In this document: piece by piece, positions 24,831 to 34,437 of the stretch
Layout: each line of letters opens with the position of its first letter
How positions within the stretch are numbered: the first letter of the stretch is position 1
Assembly: GCA_963828405.1 (NCBI GenBank)
Contig: CAWHEG010000031.1
Span: 1,674,001 to 1,738,000 of the forward strand
Length of the DNA stretch: 64,000 bases
Source: JANMJD01 sp963828405
GTDB taxonomy: Bacteria; Actinomycetota; Acidimicrobiia; Acidimicrobiales; Ilumatobacteraceae
Reading direction: 5' to 3'
Program-made: the position numbers and the translations under genes
Notes under the pieces: generated by a model
What the model was told of the DNA's origin: nothing
The model's database searches: none
The model's input: only the letters and a program-made list of their open reading frames with translations

Positions 24831-26394
24831 CTACCCGTCGTCTGCGGCGAGCCGGCGCAACACGTTCCGGGTGACCTGGGCGACGGCCGGGTCACTGGCC
24901 AGCCCGAACACCCAATCGGTCGTGCCGACGGTGACGACCTCACCGCCCGACGGGCCGAACGGGTGGCAGACGACGATCACCGCGTTGCCGTGGCGGTGGC
25001 GGGCCATGCTGTCCTCGTCGAGCCGCCCGTGCAGCCGTTCGGCGACGAACTCGAGATCGCCCTGGTCCTCGAGCGCCGAGATCGAGGCCGGATAGTCGCC
25101 CATCGCCAGGTTCGACGACGGGGTGAAGGCGACCACCTCGATGTCGGGGGGAGTCCCGTCCCCACCGGCGGCGATCGGTAGCTGGTACTCGTCGAAGGCG
25201 AGCCGGCAGCCGACCGTCTCGTAGCCGACGACCGCGTCGTCCGGCCCGAGGAGGTCGCCGTAGCGCAGCCCGGTCCCCTCGAACAGCCAGTGCCGGTCGC
25301 GGTACACCGTGAACGCCCCCGAACCCCGTGCCGTCGCCGGTCCGAAGCGGTTGTAGAGGCCCCACGCCGACCCGGCGCCGAGCAGCGTTGTCTCGGGTCG
25401 GCCGACGACGGGGTCGCACCACATGCCCGACATCGTCGACTCGTTCGCCGATCCGATCACCGGGTCGGTCACGTGGGCCGAGTACTTGTGGCACACGTAC
25501 CCCGCGGGCTCGCCATCGGTGTCGGTGTCGAGGCGGACCTGCCAGAAGCACGTGTTGCCGGACAGGCTGGCGTAGTTGCCGCCGGCGGCGACGTAACGCT
25601 CGAGGGCGTCGCGCTCGACCCGTCGACCAGTACTCGTCGTGGCCGACGCCGAGCACCAACGTGTAGCCGTCGAGCACCTCGGGATGCCGCTCGAGGTCGC
25701 TGGAGGCGGCCATGTCGAACACCGCGCCGTCGCCCTCGGCCCACTCGACGAAGCGGCGTTCGAAGCCGAACCAGCCCGTCGAACCGCACGACGGCGGGTA
25801 GTGGTGGGCCTCGCGGTAGGCCTGGAAGATGTCGCCGTTGATGTCGGGCTCCTCACCCCGGCGGGTGGGCCGTGACTTGCGGTCGTCGCGCTCCACCTCG
25901 TCACGCATGATCGTGCCCCTGCTGAACGGACGCCGGAAGGAGACCTGCTTGCCGCCGGTGTAGAGGCTCCGGCCGCCCCATGTGTTGTAGGCGTGGTACG
26001 TGTTCGTCGCGGTGACGAGCAGCGTCGCCTCCCGGCGCTCACCCGCCCGAACGATGAATCCGGCGTGACCGATGGCGCGGTCGACCGGCGCGCCCTGCGC
26101 CGTGAGGGTCACGTGGTAGAAGCCACTGCGCCAACCGTGATCGACGGGGATCTCGATCGATGGGAGCCAACCGCACCCGCGGGCGTCGGCATCGTCGGGG
26201 GTCTCCTGCGCGACGCCGGGGATGCCCCGAGCCGACCACACCGGCTCGCGCCCGGCGCCCCAGCGGTGGATCTCGACGTCGTAGCGTTCGGTCGAGCACG
26301 ACACGTGGAGCACGGCTGTCTGCCCCGGCCGGTAGCTGAGCCGGTCGGCGTAGGCCTCGACGGCATCGAAGTGGGTGTAGGCGTCGGCGGACAT
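24831..26394 (-). pseudogene. N,N-dimethylformamidase large-subunit-like gene with one frameshift
   Basis: Two frames together encode about 520 aa like the DMFase beta-subunit C-terminal family: TATNTYHAYNTWGGRSLY and GWFGFERRFVEWAEGDG in the first part, then YVAAGGNYASLSGNTCFWQV and GCRLAFDEYQLP in the second. The join is at TYR-TRP-SER-THR, where a CCC run at 25619-25621 (GGG on the coding strand) holds one base too many; the total span is 1564 bp. Removing one G gives a continuous protein. Dimethylformamidase hydrolyses the amide of N,N-dimethylformamide; the true substrate here is unknown. Confidence 0.72.
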
Positions 26395-26447
26395 CGCTAC
26401 ACGGTACCGTTGGGTGCCGGCGCGCCGGAGCGGGAAGACTCCCCGGG

Positions 26448-28067
26448 GTGGATGAACGAACAGTGCTCTACCGTGGTGGGACGATCCGGACGATGGACGG
26501 CGAGGCGCCGGTGGCCGAGGCCCTCGTGGCGCGTGGAACGAGGCTCTCCTTCGTCGGGGCCGAGGACACGGCACGCCGGGTCGCCGGCCCCGACGCGGCC
26601 ATCGTCGACCTCGACGGTGCCTGCCTGCTCCCCGGCTTCGTCGATGCCCACACCCATCCCCTGATGCTCGGCCAGTGCGTGTCGTGGGCCGACCTGACCG
26701 GTGTGGCCGACGCCGGGTCGCTGCTCGCCCGCCTGCGCGCCCATGCCGCGGCCCTGCCGGCTCACGCCCCCATCCGGGGGTTCGGCTACGACCAGCACCT
26801 GTTCCCGGCGAGTCGTCATCCGACGGCGGCGCAGCTCGACGAGGTCGTCGCCGGCCGGCCGGTGACGATCATGCACGCCAGCGGGCACGGCTACGTCGCC
26901 AACCACGTCGCGCTACGTGAGGCGGGGATCACCTCGGATACCCCGACACCGTCCGGCGGGCTGATCGGGCGGGACGACGAGGGCCATCTGGACGGTCGGG
27001 TGTTCGATGCGGCGTGCGATCTGCTCACCGGGGTCGGCGGGGTGAAGATCGCCAACCACGGTCCGAACTTCCACCTCTCCGACGAACCCGACGTGCTCCT
27101 CGCCGAGCTGCTCGTCGCCCAGCAGATGATGTTCGCCGCCGGGATCACCTCGGTCGGCGACGCCCAGGTCACCGACCGCGAGATGCGGGTGTATCTCGAC
27201 GCCCGGGCCCGGGGCCGCTGGCAGCTGCGGGTCACGATGCTCGTCCTGTCGAGCCACCTCGCCGCCCTGGAGGCGCTCGGCCTCGCGGGTGGGTTCGGCG
27301 ACGACACGCTGCGGATCGGCGGGGTGAAGTTCTACGCCGACGGCTCGCTGATCTCCGGGACCGCCTACCTGCCCTGTGGATGCGGCGGCGAGCACGGGCA
27401 CCTCTACCACTCCTTCGAGGAGCTGTCCGGCCTGATCGAGCGGGCTCACCGGGCCGGGTTCCAGACGGCCACCCATGCCCAGGGAACCACGCCGATCGGA
27501 GTCGTGCTCGACGCCATCGAGGATGCCCAACGCCGGACCCCACGCCCCGATGCCCGCCACCGCATCGAGCACTGCGGGCTGCCGACCGACGAGCAGATCG
27601 CCCGGATGCACCGGCTCGGGGTGTGGCCGGTTCCCCAACCCACCCAGGTCTGGCAGTACGGCGCCGGCATCCGGCGCGAGCTCGGGCCGACTGCGGAGCG
27701 GATGTATCCGTCGGGGCTCTACGAGCGGGCCGGCGTGCCTGTCGTGCTCTCCTCGGACGTGCCCGTCACCAGGCCGGACGTGATGCGGGCGCTGTGGGCC
27801 GCGGTCACCCGCGAGACCATCGGCGGCGGCGTCGTCGGCCCGGCGTGTCGGATCCCGATCGATACGGCGCTGGCCGGGTACACGATCCGCGGTGCCGAGG
27901 CCCTGCATCGCCAGTCCGCCGTCGGCAGCCTCGTCGCCGGGAAGCTGGCCGATCTGGTGATCGTCGAGGAGGACCCGCTGACCGTGCCAACCGGTCGTCT
28001 CGCCGACGTCTCGGTGCTACGGACCGTCCTCGGCGGCGAGACCGTCTGGCAGGCCACCGGCCGCTGA
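26448..28067 (+). CDS. Amidohydrolase family 3 (YtcJ-like)
   Basis: 539 aa metal-dependent hydrolase. The metal motif HxH appears in FVDAHTHPLML, further ligands are in KFYADGSLISGTAYL, TATHAQGTT (His) and HRIEHCGLP (His), and the distal Asp in VVLSSDVPVT. The C-terminal composite barrel contains GSLVAGKLADLVIVEEDPL, typical of YtcJ/N-substituted formamide deformylase relatives. The substrate is an unidentified amide or ester. It starts at a GTG 53 bp from the divergent dimethylformamidase-like gene, and amide chemistry may link the two. Confidence 0.87.
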   Translation: MDERTVLYRGGTIRTMDGEAPVAEALVARGTRLSFVGAEDTARRVAGPDAAIVDLDGACLLPGFVDAHTHPLMLGQCVSWADLTGVADAGSLLARLRAHAAALPAHAPIRGFGYDQHLFPASRHPTAAQLDEVVAGRPVTIMHASGHGYVANHVALREAGITSDTPTPSGGLIGRDDEGHLDGRVFDAACDLLTGVGGVKIANHGPNFHLSDEPDVLLAELLVAQQMMFAAGITSVGDAQVTDREMRVYLDARARGRWQLRVTMLVLSSHLAALEALGLAGGFGDDTLRIGGVKFYADGSLISGTAYLPCGCGGEHGHLYHSFEELSGLIERAHRAGFQTATHAQGTTPIGVVLDAIEDAQRRTPRPDARHRIEHCGLPTDEQIARMHRLGVWPVPQPTQVWQYGAGIRRELGPTAERMYPSGLYERAGVPVVLSSDVPVTRPDVMRALWAAVTRETIGGGVVGPACRIPIDTALAGYTIRGAEALHRQSAVGSLVAGKLADLVIVEEDPLTVPTGRLADVSVLRTVLGGETVWQATGR

Positions 28068-28090
28068 TCGTGGTCGGACGCAGGTCCTCA

Positions 28091-28816
28091 TCAATCGGCC
28101 TCGGCGTCGGATCGATCATCGGTCCCGGCGGGCGCCGGCTCGATGCGCAGGATCCAGGTTCCGGGACCGAGCGGCGGGATCGTCGCCGTCGACGCCACCG
28201 GTGCGCCCGGGGTGCGGCTTCGCTGCTCGAGCCGTGAGTTGTTGGTGAGCAGCCCGCCGATGACCGGCAGGGCGACCACGTTCAGGGTGTGGAGGATGCC
28301 CATGATCAGCAGGATGCCGCCGACCCGGGCCACCTCGGCCTTGAGCTGGGCGCCGGTCGAATCCGCCCAATCGGAGGGTTCGACGAACGTGACGGTGAAC
28401 AGCACGAACGAGGTGAAGATCAGGTAGTAGGCGACGTCGGTGAGCACGAGGTAGCTCTTGCCGGTACGCGGGTTGGCCCGGAAGACGTCGGCCGCGTACG
28501 ACCGTCCGAAGCGCTTGATGAACGGCCCGAGCCCGATCGCCAGGGCGACGAGAACGATGTTGGTGATCAGTTCGATGACCCACCAGGGCATGGTGAACCT
28601 CCCGTTGTCGGTGTTGGAGAATGCGAGGGCGAGCACGGTGTTGGCGGCGACGAAGCCCAGGATCCACTGGGCCAGGGTCCAGCGGAACCGGCGGCGGGCC
28701 GCGGAGTCGGCGAGGGATCGATTGACCCGGGCGAACAGGTCGGGGTTCTCCTCGACCGTCGATCGGGCGTCGGCGAAGGCGTCGAACAGGCGGCGTTCGA
28801 GGTCGGTGTCGATCAC
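28091..28816 (-). CDS. Four-helix membrane protein coupled to an ECF sigma factor
   Basis: 241 aa. The N-terminal ~45 residues are charged and helical (LERRLFDAFADARSTVEE), followed by membrane segments at about 46-66, 75-99, 122-145 and 165-190 and a polar tail. The start codon overlaps the sigma factor stop by 4 bp, the position where anti-sigma factors usually lie, and the cytoplasmic N-terminus plus membrane part would suit a membrane-bound sensor. There is no zinc-finger HxxxCxxC motif. A role as anti-sigma factor is inference only. Confidence 0.65.
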   Translation of the reverse strand: MIDTDLERRLFDAFADARSTVEENPDLFARVNRSLADSAARRRFRWTLAQWILGFVAANTVLALAFSNTDNGRFTMPWWVIELITNIVLVALAIGLGPFIKRFGRSYAADVFRANPRTGKSYLVLTDVAYYLIFTSFVLFTVTFVEPSDWADSTGAQLKAEVARVGGILLIMGILHTLNVVALPVIGGLLTNNSRLEQRSRTPGAPVASTATIPPLGPGTWILRIEPAPAGTDDRSDAEAD

Positions 28817-29406
28817 GACTCGCCCAGTGCTCGGTTGAGGGCGGCCATCGCCCGGTTGAGGTGGGTCTTCACCGAGTTGGCCGACAGCCCGAGCGTCGAG
28901 GCGATGGCCTCGACGCCGAGCTCCTCGAAGTAGCGCAGCGTGATGCAGTCGCGCTGGCGGGTGGGGAGCCGGCGAACCGCGTCGATGACCCGTTGGTTGT
29001 CCTCGGAGCGCACCAGACGGTCGTCGTCGATGCTGGTCACGTCGACGTTCCGTCGGGCCGTGGCATGGTGACGGAGTGAGACGAGACCCCGCCGGTTGTG
29101 GTCGCGGGCCAGGTTGAGCACGATCGAGCGCAGGTAGGCCGGGGCTCGGTCGAGCTCGTCGATGCGCCCGGCATGGCGGGCGAGACGCAGGAATGCCTCC
29201 TGGACCAGGTCCTCGGCGGCATCGCGGTCGTCGACGTAGAGGCGGGCCAGACGCACGAGCGACCGTCCCTCCGCGTGGAACAGACGGACGACGAGGTCCT
29301 CGGCGTCGCTGCTGATCGACTCCCCCTTCAGCCGTGCCGCGGCGATCGCCCAGAGGAACGGCGGGGGAGCGGTGGGCACGGGGGAAATGGCGGCGAGATG
29401 CATCAC
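28813..29406 (-). CDS. ECF-type RNA polymerase sigma factor
   Basis: 197 aa with sigma region 2 (LVRLARLYVDDRDAAEDLVQEAF, including the -10 binding helix LRSIVLNLARDHNRR) and region 4 (LPTRQRDCITLRYFEELGVEAIA, SANSVKTHLNRAMAAL), the -35-binding helix-turn-helix. The central linker is short, as in ECF sigmas. It overlaps both neighbours by 4 bp, so it is embedded in a coupled operon with a TPR protein upstream and a membrane protein downstream. The Met at 29406 or the next codon is the start. Confidence 0.9.
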   Translation of the reverse strand: MMHLAAISPVPTAPPPFLWAIAAARLKGESISSDAEDLVVRLFHAEGRSLVRLARLYVDDRDAAEDLVQEAFLRLARHAGRIDELDRAPAYLRSIVLNLARDHNRRGLVSLRHHATARRNVDVTSIDDDRLVRSEDNQRVIDAVRRLPTRQRDCITLRYFEELGVEAIASTLGLSANSVKTHLNRAMAALNRALGES

Positions 29407-30587
29407 GACTCCACCCGCTTCATGACGGGGCCACCGCCGGGGGCTGATCGGCCGACCGTACCACCGGGGTGCGAGCGAGCACGCCCCGTGGTGCGACGGT
29501 CGGCCTCGGCGAGCAGGTCGCGGCAGCAGCCGGTCCGGGGATGGCCGGGGCCGAGGGTGGCGCCGAAGATGGCGAGCGCCCGATCGAGGTGCCCGGTCGC
29601 CAGGCCACTGTCGTCGTCGTCCAGCGCCAGGGCACCCATGTTGTGCAACGTCATGGCGACGTCGGAGTGGTCGAACCCGAGCAACTGTTCCTTGAGGGCG
29701 AGGGAATGGCGGTAGTGCTCGGCTGCGGCGGTGCGGTCACCTCGGGCGGCGGCGGCGACACCGATGTTGTTGTGGAGCACGGCGAGGTCGTACCCGGTGC
29801 CCGGGTTCGCCTCGAGGATGCTCAGGGCCCGCTCGTTGAGCACTGCCGCCTCGTCGCGGCGTCCCAGGCGGTCGAGGATCGCAGCGAGCGCGGCGACGTC
29901 GGCGGCGACGGTCGGGTGGTCCGGGCCGAGCACCGCTTCGTGGATCGTGACCGCACGCTGCGTGGGATCGAGTGCGGCCCGATGGTCACCGGAGTCGAAG
30001 GCACGGCCGCCGATGTTGTGCCAGATGGTCGCCGTCTCGGCCGGGTCCGGTCCGGTGATCCGCTCGGCGATGCCGAGAGCCCGCTGGTAGTGCTCGACGC
30101 CCTCGGAGAACCTGCCCGAGTACTTGCACACGATGCCGAGTGCGTTGAGCGCCCAGACGGTGTCGGCGTCGTCCCCGTCGAGCACGTTCACGGCCAGTTC
30201 GACAGCCGACGACAACGTCGCGTGGGCGCCTTCGAGATCGCCCCGGATCCGCTGCGTCGTCCCGACGGCGGTGCGCGCCTGGACCGTCAGCCTGGCAAGG
30301 TCGACATCGCTGGCAAGGAGATCGGTGAAGCGTTCCAGGATGGCCAGCGCTCGCCGGTACGCCGCCTCGGCCGCCGGGTAGTCCTCGACGGACTCGTGGG
30401 CGTCGCCGATGGCCAGGAACGCGTTGGCGACGTCCGGATGGTCGGGACCGCACGCTGCTTCGAGTAGCTGCCGTGCCCGCGTGGCCCGGTCGAGGGCCGT
30501 GTCGGCGCTACCGGCGTCGAGGTCGGCCCGGGCCAGGTCGAGGAGTTCGACGGCTACGTCGACGGGGTCGATCGGGCGGTCACTCAT
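29403..30587 (-). CDS. TPR (kinesin-light-chain-like) repeat protein
   Basis: 394 aa made of about seven tetratricopeptide repeats of roughly 42 residues, with the recurring pattern GPDHPxVA...LGxxxxxxGxxxxAxxxYxRALAI (for example YPAAEAAYRRALAIL and AAAEHYRHSLALKEQLLG). TPR arrays of this type bind peptides or partner proteins. No enzymatic domain is present. It starts inside the end of the C39/ABC-like gene (8-bp overlap) and ends in the sigma factor start, so it could be a regulator or scaffold for either. Confidence 0.85.
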   Translation of the reverse strand: MSDRPIDPVDVAVELLDLARADLDAGSADTALDRATRARQLLEAACGPDHPDVANAFLAIGDAHESVEDYPAAEAAYRRALAILERFTDLLASDVDLARLTVQARTAVGTTQRIRGDLEGAHATLSSAVELAVNVLDGDDADTVWALNALGIVCKYSGRFSEGVEHYQRALGIAERITGPDPAETATIWHNIGGRAFDSGDHRAALDPTQRAVTIHEAVLGPDHPTVAADVAALAAILDRLGRRDEAAVLNERALSILEANPGTGYDLAVLHNNIGVAAAARGDRTAAAEHYRHSLALKEQLLGFDHSDVAMTLHNMGALALDDDDSGLATGHLDRALAIFGATLGPGHPRTGCCRDLLAEADRRTTGRARSHPGGTVGRSAPGGGPVMKRVES

Positions 30588-31719
30588 GGGCGATCGCCAC
30601 CACGGTCGGGATCCGTCGCAGCACCGTGTCGAGGGTGGTCCGCAGTGCCTCGGGGTCGAGCGCGGCGAAGCTCTCGTCGAGCACGATCACCTCGGTCCGC
30701 TGCAGCAGGGCGCGGGCGACGAAGACCCGGGAGCGTTCGCCGTGGGAGAGCTGCCAGCCGCACTCGCCGACCGGTTGCTCCAGGCCGGCGGGCATCCGGG
30801 CGAGCAGCGGCCCGAGCCCGAGTTCGTCGCAGACCTGCCTGGCTTCGATCAGGTCGTCGTCGGTCGGCGGCCACGAGCGGGCGATCACCCCGGCCCGCTC
30901 CGCCTCCACGTCGAACGGCCCGGACGGCCCGCTCGCCGTCCGATCCTGCTCCACGACCGCGTCGATCGACGGTCGGGTGCGACGGCCCGATGCCCGCACC
31001 GGCACCGCTCCGCTGAGCAGCACCTGCTCGCCCTCGTCGTCGCCCGCCGGGCACTCCAGCACCGCCCACCACGCCTCGGGCACGGTGACCTGGGTCGCGG
31101 CGACCGATGAGCGGTTCCAGCCGACTCGACGTCCGCGCCCGGCCGCCCGGAGGAACCGGGCGACGGCATGGAGGTGGGCGGGCGGGCTCCATTCGCCGCC
31201 ACGGACGATGGCGTCGACGCGGACCGTCGCATCGGTCATCCCGACCGCACCCAGTCGACGGACCAGCACGGAGATCGCGGAGGGCGAGGAGGCCGCCGCC
31301 CACCAGACCGCCGCCGGGACGGGCATCCGATGGATGTAGCAGTCGGCGACGAAGCGCCGGCGGCGCACCAGCCGGCGGCCGACGGCCGGGTCCATCACCA
31401 TCACGTAGGGGCCGATCAACCGCCAGGCCACCACGAAGTGGGTGAAGCCGCTGGGCTGGCGGGTGATGACGATCGCCGGGAGGACGGCCATCCGAGGATC
31501 GACGACGTCCTCAGCGGCGATCATCACCTGCTCGGCATCGAGGCCCAACTGGTCGGCGAAGTCCTCGATGGTGTCGGTCGATGTGCCGTCGACGCCCGTC
31601 TGGCAGGCCTCCCGCAGACGCCCGTAGCTCGCCTGCAGACCGAAGCCCCGGCAAGCGAGAGCGGCGGTCCCATCCCCCGAGGTCTGGACGACCTCGGGGA
31701 CGAGGAATCTCCGCCGCAC
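30580..31719 (-). CDS. C39-peptidase-like domain joined to an ABC-ATPase stub
   Basis: 379 aa from a GTG start. Residues 1-125 follow bacteriocin-exporter C39 peptidase domains: VPEVVQTS, SYGRLREACQTGVDGTS, THFVVAW with the catalytic-type His94, and VMDPAVGRR with Asp110. The expected DCG catalytic Cys motif is missing; the sequence runs QTSGDGTAAL. The C-terminus has an ABC signature LSHGERSR (about 324) and Walker B VIVLDESFAALD (about 344), but no Walker A and no membrane helices. It looks like an in-frame reduced peptidase-exporter that cannot cleave or transport, possibly kept for peptide binding. It lies 12 bp after a 32-codon peptide gene. Confidence 0.75.
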   Translation of the reverse strand: MRRRFLVPEVVQTSGDGTAALACRGFGLQASYGRLREACQTGVDGTSTDTIEDFADQLGLDAEQVMIAAEDVVDPRMAVLPAIVITRQPSGFTHFVVAWRLIGPYVMVMDPAVGRRLVRRRRFVADCYIHRMPVPAAVWWAAASSPSAISVLVRRLGAVGMTDATVRVDAIVRGGEWSPPAHLHAVARFLRAAGRGRRVGWNRSSVAATQVTVPEAWWAVLECPAGDDEGEQVLLSGAVPVRASGRRTRPSIDAVVEQDRTASGPSGPFDVEAERAGVIARSWPPTDDDLIEARQVCDELGLGPLLARMPAGLEQPVGECGWQLSHGERSRVFVARALLQRTEVIVLDESFAALDPEALRTTLDTVLRRIPTVVAIAHE

Positions 31720-31731
31720 CCCCAGCCGCCG

Positions 31732-31830
31732 TCAGCGACCCGTCCGACGAACCGGGACGAACATCAACTCGTTGTGGTTGAGCTTTCGGGCGCCGGCGTG
31801 GATGCCGGTGCGGACCTTGACGGTGGTCAT
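31732..31830 (-). CDS. 32-aa peptide, candidate partner/precursor peptide
   Basis: ATG at 31830 preceded by AGGGGAAG with 3-bp spacing, an excellent ribosome-binding site; TGA at 31732-31734. The peptide is basic and contains VKVRTGIHAG followed by KLNHNELM. I recall short peptides with a KTxIKAG...NHN[E/Q] pattern beside peptidase/exporter genes, but cannot check this here. It is the first gene of a five-gene operon leading into the C39-like/ABC stub, TPR, sigma and membrane protein genes. The position matches that of RiPP or bacteriocin precursors. No Gly-Gly leader cleavage site is seen. Confidence 0.65.
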   Translation of the reverse strand: MTTVKVRTGIHAGARKLNHNELMFVPVRRTGR

Positions 31831-31968
31831 GGTCTTCCCCTGTCGTGATCGGCGGTCGCCGTCGTTGGTTGTTGTTGACTACTGACGGACCTCTGACGTC
31901 CGCGGGTGACACGACCAGCGGGAATCCTGCGGCGGTCCGACGGTGTCGGCGCCGGTAGCCTCGCCGGC

Positions 31969-32850
31969 ATGGGGATGGTGACGGGCCGGGCGGAGTGGGT
32001 CGATCGCCTCGACGAACTGCACCTGCTGACGCCTGCGCGGATCGTGCTCATCGTGGTCGGGGCCTGTGTGCTGGCGCTCGTCGCCCGCCGGATGGTCGAG
32101 CGACTCGTCGGCCGGGTCGTCGGCCTCGGTCCGCTCCGTTCGGGCGATCGCAGCTCGCCGCGTGTCCGGTCGCTCTCGGGGGCGATCCGCAGCCTCTCGC
32201 TGGTGGCGATCTGGTCGGTCGCCGTGATCGCTGTGATGCACGAGCTCGGGGTCGACGTCGGCGGGGTGCTGTTCACGGCCACCGTCATCGGTGGCGCCCT
32301 GGCCTTCGGGGCCCAGGCGCTGGTCCGCGACCTCATCGCCGGCATGTTCGTGCTGGCCGAGGACCAGTACGCCGTCGGCGACGTGATCGATGTCGGGCCG
32401 ATGGCCGGTGGCGCCACGGCGATCAGCGGCACTGTCGAGCGGATCTCGTTGCGGGCCACCCAGCTGCGCGACGGCGATGGACGGGTGTGGCACGTACCCA
32501 ACGGCGCCGTGGTGCGGGTCGGCAATCTCAGCCTGCGTTCCGTCGCCGTGCTCGAGCTCCACGTCGACCGCTCCACCCGTCCGCAGGACCTCGCCCTGGC
32601 GGCCGAACGGCTGTGCGCGGCGATCGGCGAGCATCCCGAGGCTGCGCCGATGTGCCTCGAACCGGCCGTCTACGGCGGTGTCTCCGACCTGCGCGACGAC
32701 CGGATCGTCGGGCGCCTCTCGGTGCGGACGCAACCCGGCCGGCACGACGAGGTCGGGCGGATCTGGCGCGGGCTGGCGGTCGAGTCGTTCCAGGCGGGCT
32801 CGCTCACGCCGCCGCCGCTCCCGTTCGGATCCCTTCGCTCCGCCGGCTGA
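31969..32850 (+). CDS. MscS-family mechanosensitive channel
   Basis: 293 aa. Two or three membrane helices (about 20-40, 75-95 and 100-120) are followed by the pore-lining TM3-like stretch ATVIGGALAFGAQALVRDLIAG and the beta domain with YAVGDVIDVG and VWHVPNGAVVRVGNLS, the family signature. It would open under membrane tension to release osmolytes. The start at 31969 avoids the upstream extension that lacks conservation. Divergent from the 32-aa peptide gene with 138 bp between. Confidence 0.9.
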   Translation: MGMVTGRAEWVDRLDELHLLTPARIVLIVVGACVLALVARRMVERLVGRVVGLGPLRSGDRSSPRVRSLSGAIRSLSLVAIWSVAVIAVMHELGVDVGGVLFTATVIGGALAFGAQALVRDLIAGMFVLAEDQYAVGDVIDVGPMAGGATAISGTVERISLRATQLRDGDGRVWHVPNGAVVRVGNLSLRSVAVLELHVDRSTRPQDLALAAERLCAAIGEHPEAAPMCLEPAVYGGVSDLRDDRIVGRLSVRTQPGRHDEVGRIWRGLAVESFQAGSLTPPPLPFGSLRSAG

Positions 32851-32873
32851 TCGCGGCCGGAAGCACGCCGCTG

Positions 32874-34367
32874 TCAGTTCAGGTCGACCCAGATGGTCTT
32901 CAGGTCGCTGTACTTCTCGAGGGCGTGCATGCCCTTGTCCCGACCGAAGCCCGACTGCTTGAAGCCGCCCCACGGAAGTGAGATGTCGAGCTTGTCGAAG
33001 CAGTTCACCCAGACGAAGCCGCCACGGAGTTTGCGGGCCGAGCGGTGGGCGGTGGAGATGTCCGACGTCCACACGGCCGCGGTCAGTCCGTAGATCGAGT
33101 CGTTGGCGATGGCCAGCGGATCGTCGTCGTCGCCGAAGGCGATCGTGCCGAGCACCGGCCCGAAGATCTCCTCCTGGGCGATGCGCATCGAGTTGCGCAC
33201 ACCGTCGAGCACCGTCGGCTCGACGTAGCAGCCGCCGCTGTCGACCCGGGCCCGGTGGCCACCGGTCACTACGGTGGCGCCCTCGGCCCGGCCGATGTCG
33301 ATGTAGCCGAGCACCGTGGCCAACTGGGCCTCGTCGACGATCGCCCCGAACTCGGTCGCCGGATCGAGGGGGTCGCCGGGCGACACCTGGCGGGTCACGG
33401 CGACTACCCGCTCGAGCAACTCGTCCTTGATCGACTCGTGCACGATGAGGCGCGATCCGGCGTTGCAGATCTCACCCTGGTTGTACAGGATCCCCCAGGC
33501 GATGGCATCGGCGGCAGCGTCGAGGTTGGTGAAGTCGGGCATCACCACGTGCGGGGTCTTGCCACCGCATTCCAGCGAGACACGCTTCATGTTCGACTCG
33601 CCCGAGTACCTCATGAACTGCTTGCCCACGGCGGCCGAGCCGGTGAAGGCGATGGCGTCGACGTCCATGTGACGGCCGAGGGCCTGGCCGGCCGCCTCGC
33701 CGAACCCGGGCACGACCTGGAGCACGCCGGGGGACAGACCGGCCTCGACGGCGAGCTCGGCGAAGCGGATCATCGACAGCGACGACTGCTCGGCCGGCTT
33801 GACCACGACGCTGTTGCCCATGGCGATGGCCGGGGCCACCTTGTACGCCGCCATCACCAGTGGGAAGTTCCATGGCACCACGGCCCCGACGACGCCGAGT
33901 GGTTCACGCACCACCATGATCAGTGACCCGGGATCGGTCGGCATCACCTCGCCAGGGAGCTTGTCGATGGCGTTGGCGTAGTAGTCGTAGCAGCGCACGG
34001 CCCCCGGGATGTCGTCGTTGCGGGCGTTGCGGATGCCCTTGCCCATGTCGAGCGACTCGAGCAGGGCCAGTTCATCGGCGTGTTCGTCGATCAGCGCGGC
34101 CATGCGCAGCATCACCAACCGCCGCTGTTTCGGCGCCATCTCCGACCAGACCCCCGATTCGAAGGCGGCCCTCGCCCCGCGCACGGCCCGGTCGACGTCG
34201 ATCTCCGAACATGCGGCGACCCGGGCCAGCGTCGTGCCGTCGCGCGGGGTCACGCAGGCGAACGTCGCCCCGTCGGCGGCGTCGACGTAACCCCCGTCGA
34301 TGAACGCCCGCCCCTCGGGGCGCAGCATGCCGGCTCGGAGGATCCAGTCCGTCGTGTCGAGGCTCAT
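32874..34367 (-). CDS. Aldehyde dehydrogenase (PuuC/betaine-aldehyde type)
   Basis: 497 aa. The NAD-binding VPWNFPLVMAAYKVAPA, the catalytic Glu in LECGGKTPH and the catalytic Cys in NQGEICNAGSR are present, followed by EEIFGPV. The closest feel is to gamma-glutamyl-aminobutyraldehyde or betaine aldehyde dehydrogenases. An AGGGAG ribosome-binding site precedes the ATG. It follows a second aldehyde dehydrogenase gene on the same strand (70-bp gap), and both are divergent from the Rieske/amidinohydrolase/aminotransferase genes, suggesting oxidation of aldehydes made by that pathway. Confidence 0.93.
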   Translation of the reverse strand: MSLDTTDWILRAGMLRPEGRAFIDGGYVDAADGATFACVTPRDGTTLARVAACSEIDVDRAVRGARAAFESGVWSEMAPKQRRLVMLRMAALIDEHADELALLESLDMGKGIRNARNDDIPGAVRCYDYYANAIDKLPGEVMPTDPGSLIMVVREPLGVVGAVVPWNFPLVMAAYKVAPAIAMGNSVVVKPAEQSSLSMIRFAELAVEAGLSPGVLQVVPGFGEAAGQALGRHMDVDAIAFTGSAAVGKQFMRYSGESNMKRVSLECGGKTPHVVMPDFTNLDAAADAIAWGILYNQGEICNAGSRLIVHESIKDELLERVVAVTRQVSPGDPLDPATEFGAIVDEAQLATVLGYIDIGRAEGATVVTGGHRARVDSGGCYVEPTVLDGVRNSMRIAQEEIFGPVLGTIAFGDDDDPLAIANDSIYGLTAAVWTSDISTAHRSARKLRGGFVWVNCFDKLDISLPWGGFKQSGFGRDKGMHALEKYSDLKTIWVDLN

Positions 34368-34437
34368 CGTTGTGCTCCCTGTTGCGGTAGTGGGGTCGGG
34401 GTGGTGGGATCGGAGGGGTGGTCGGGGGGCGGAGGGT

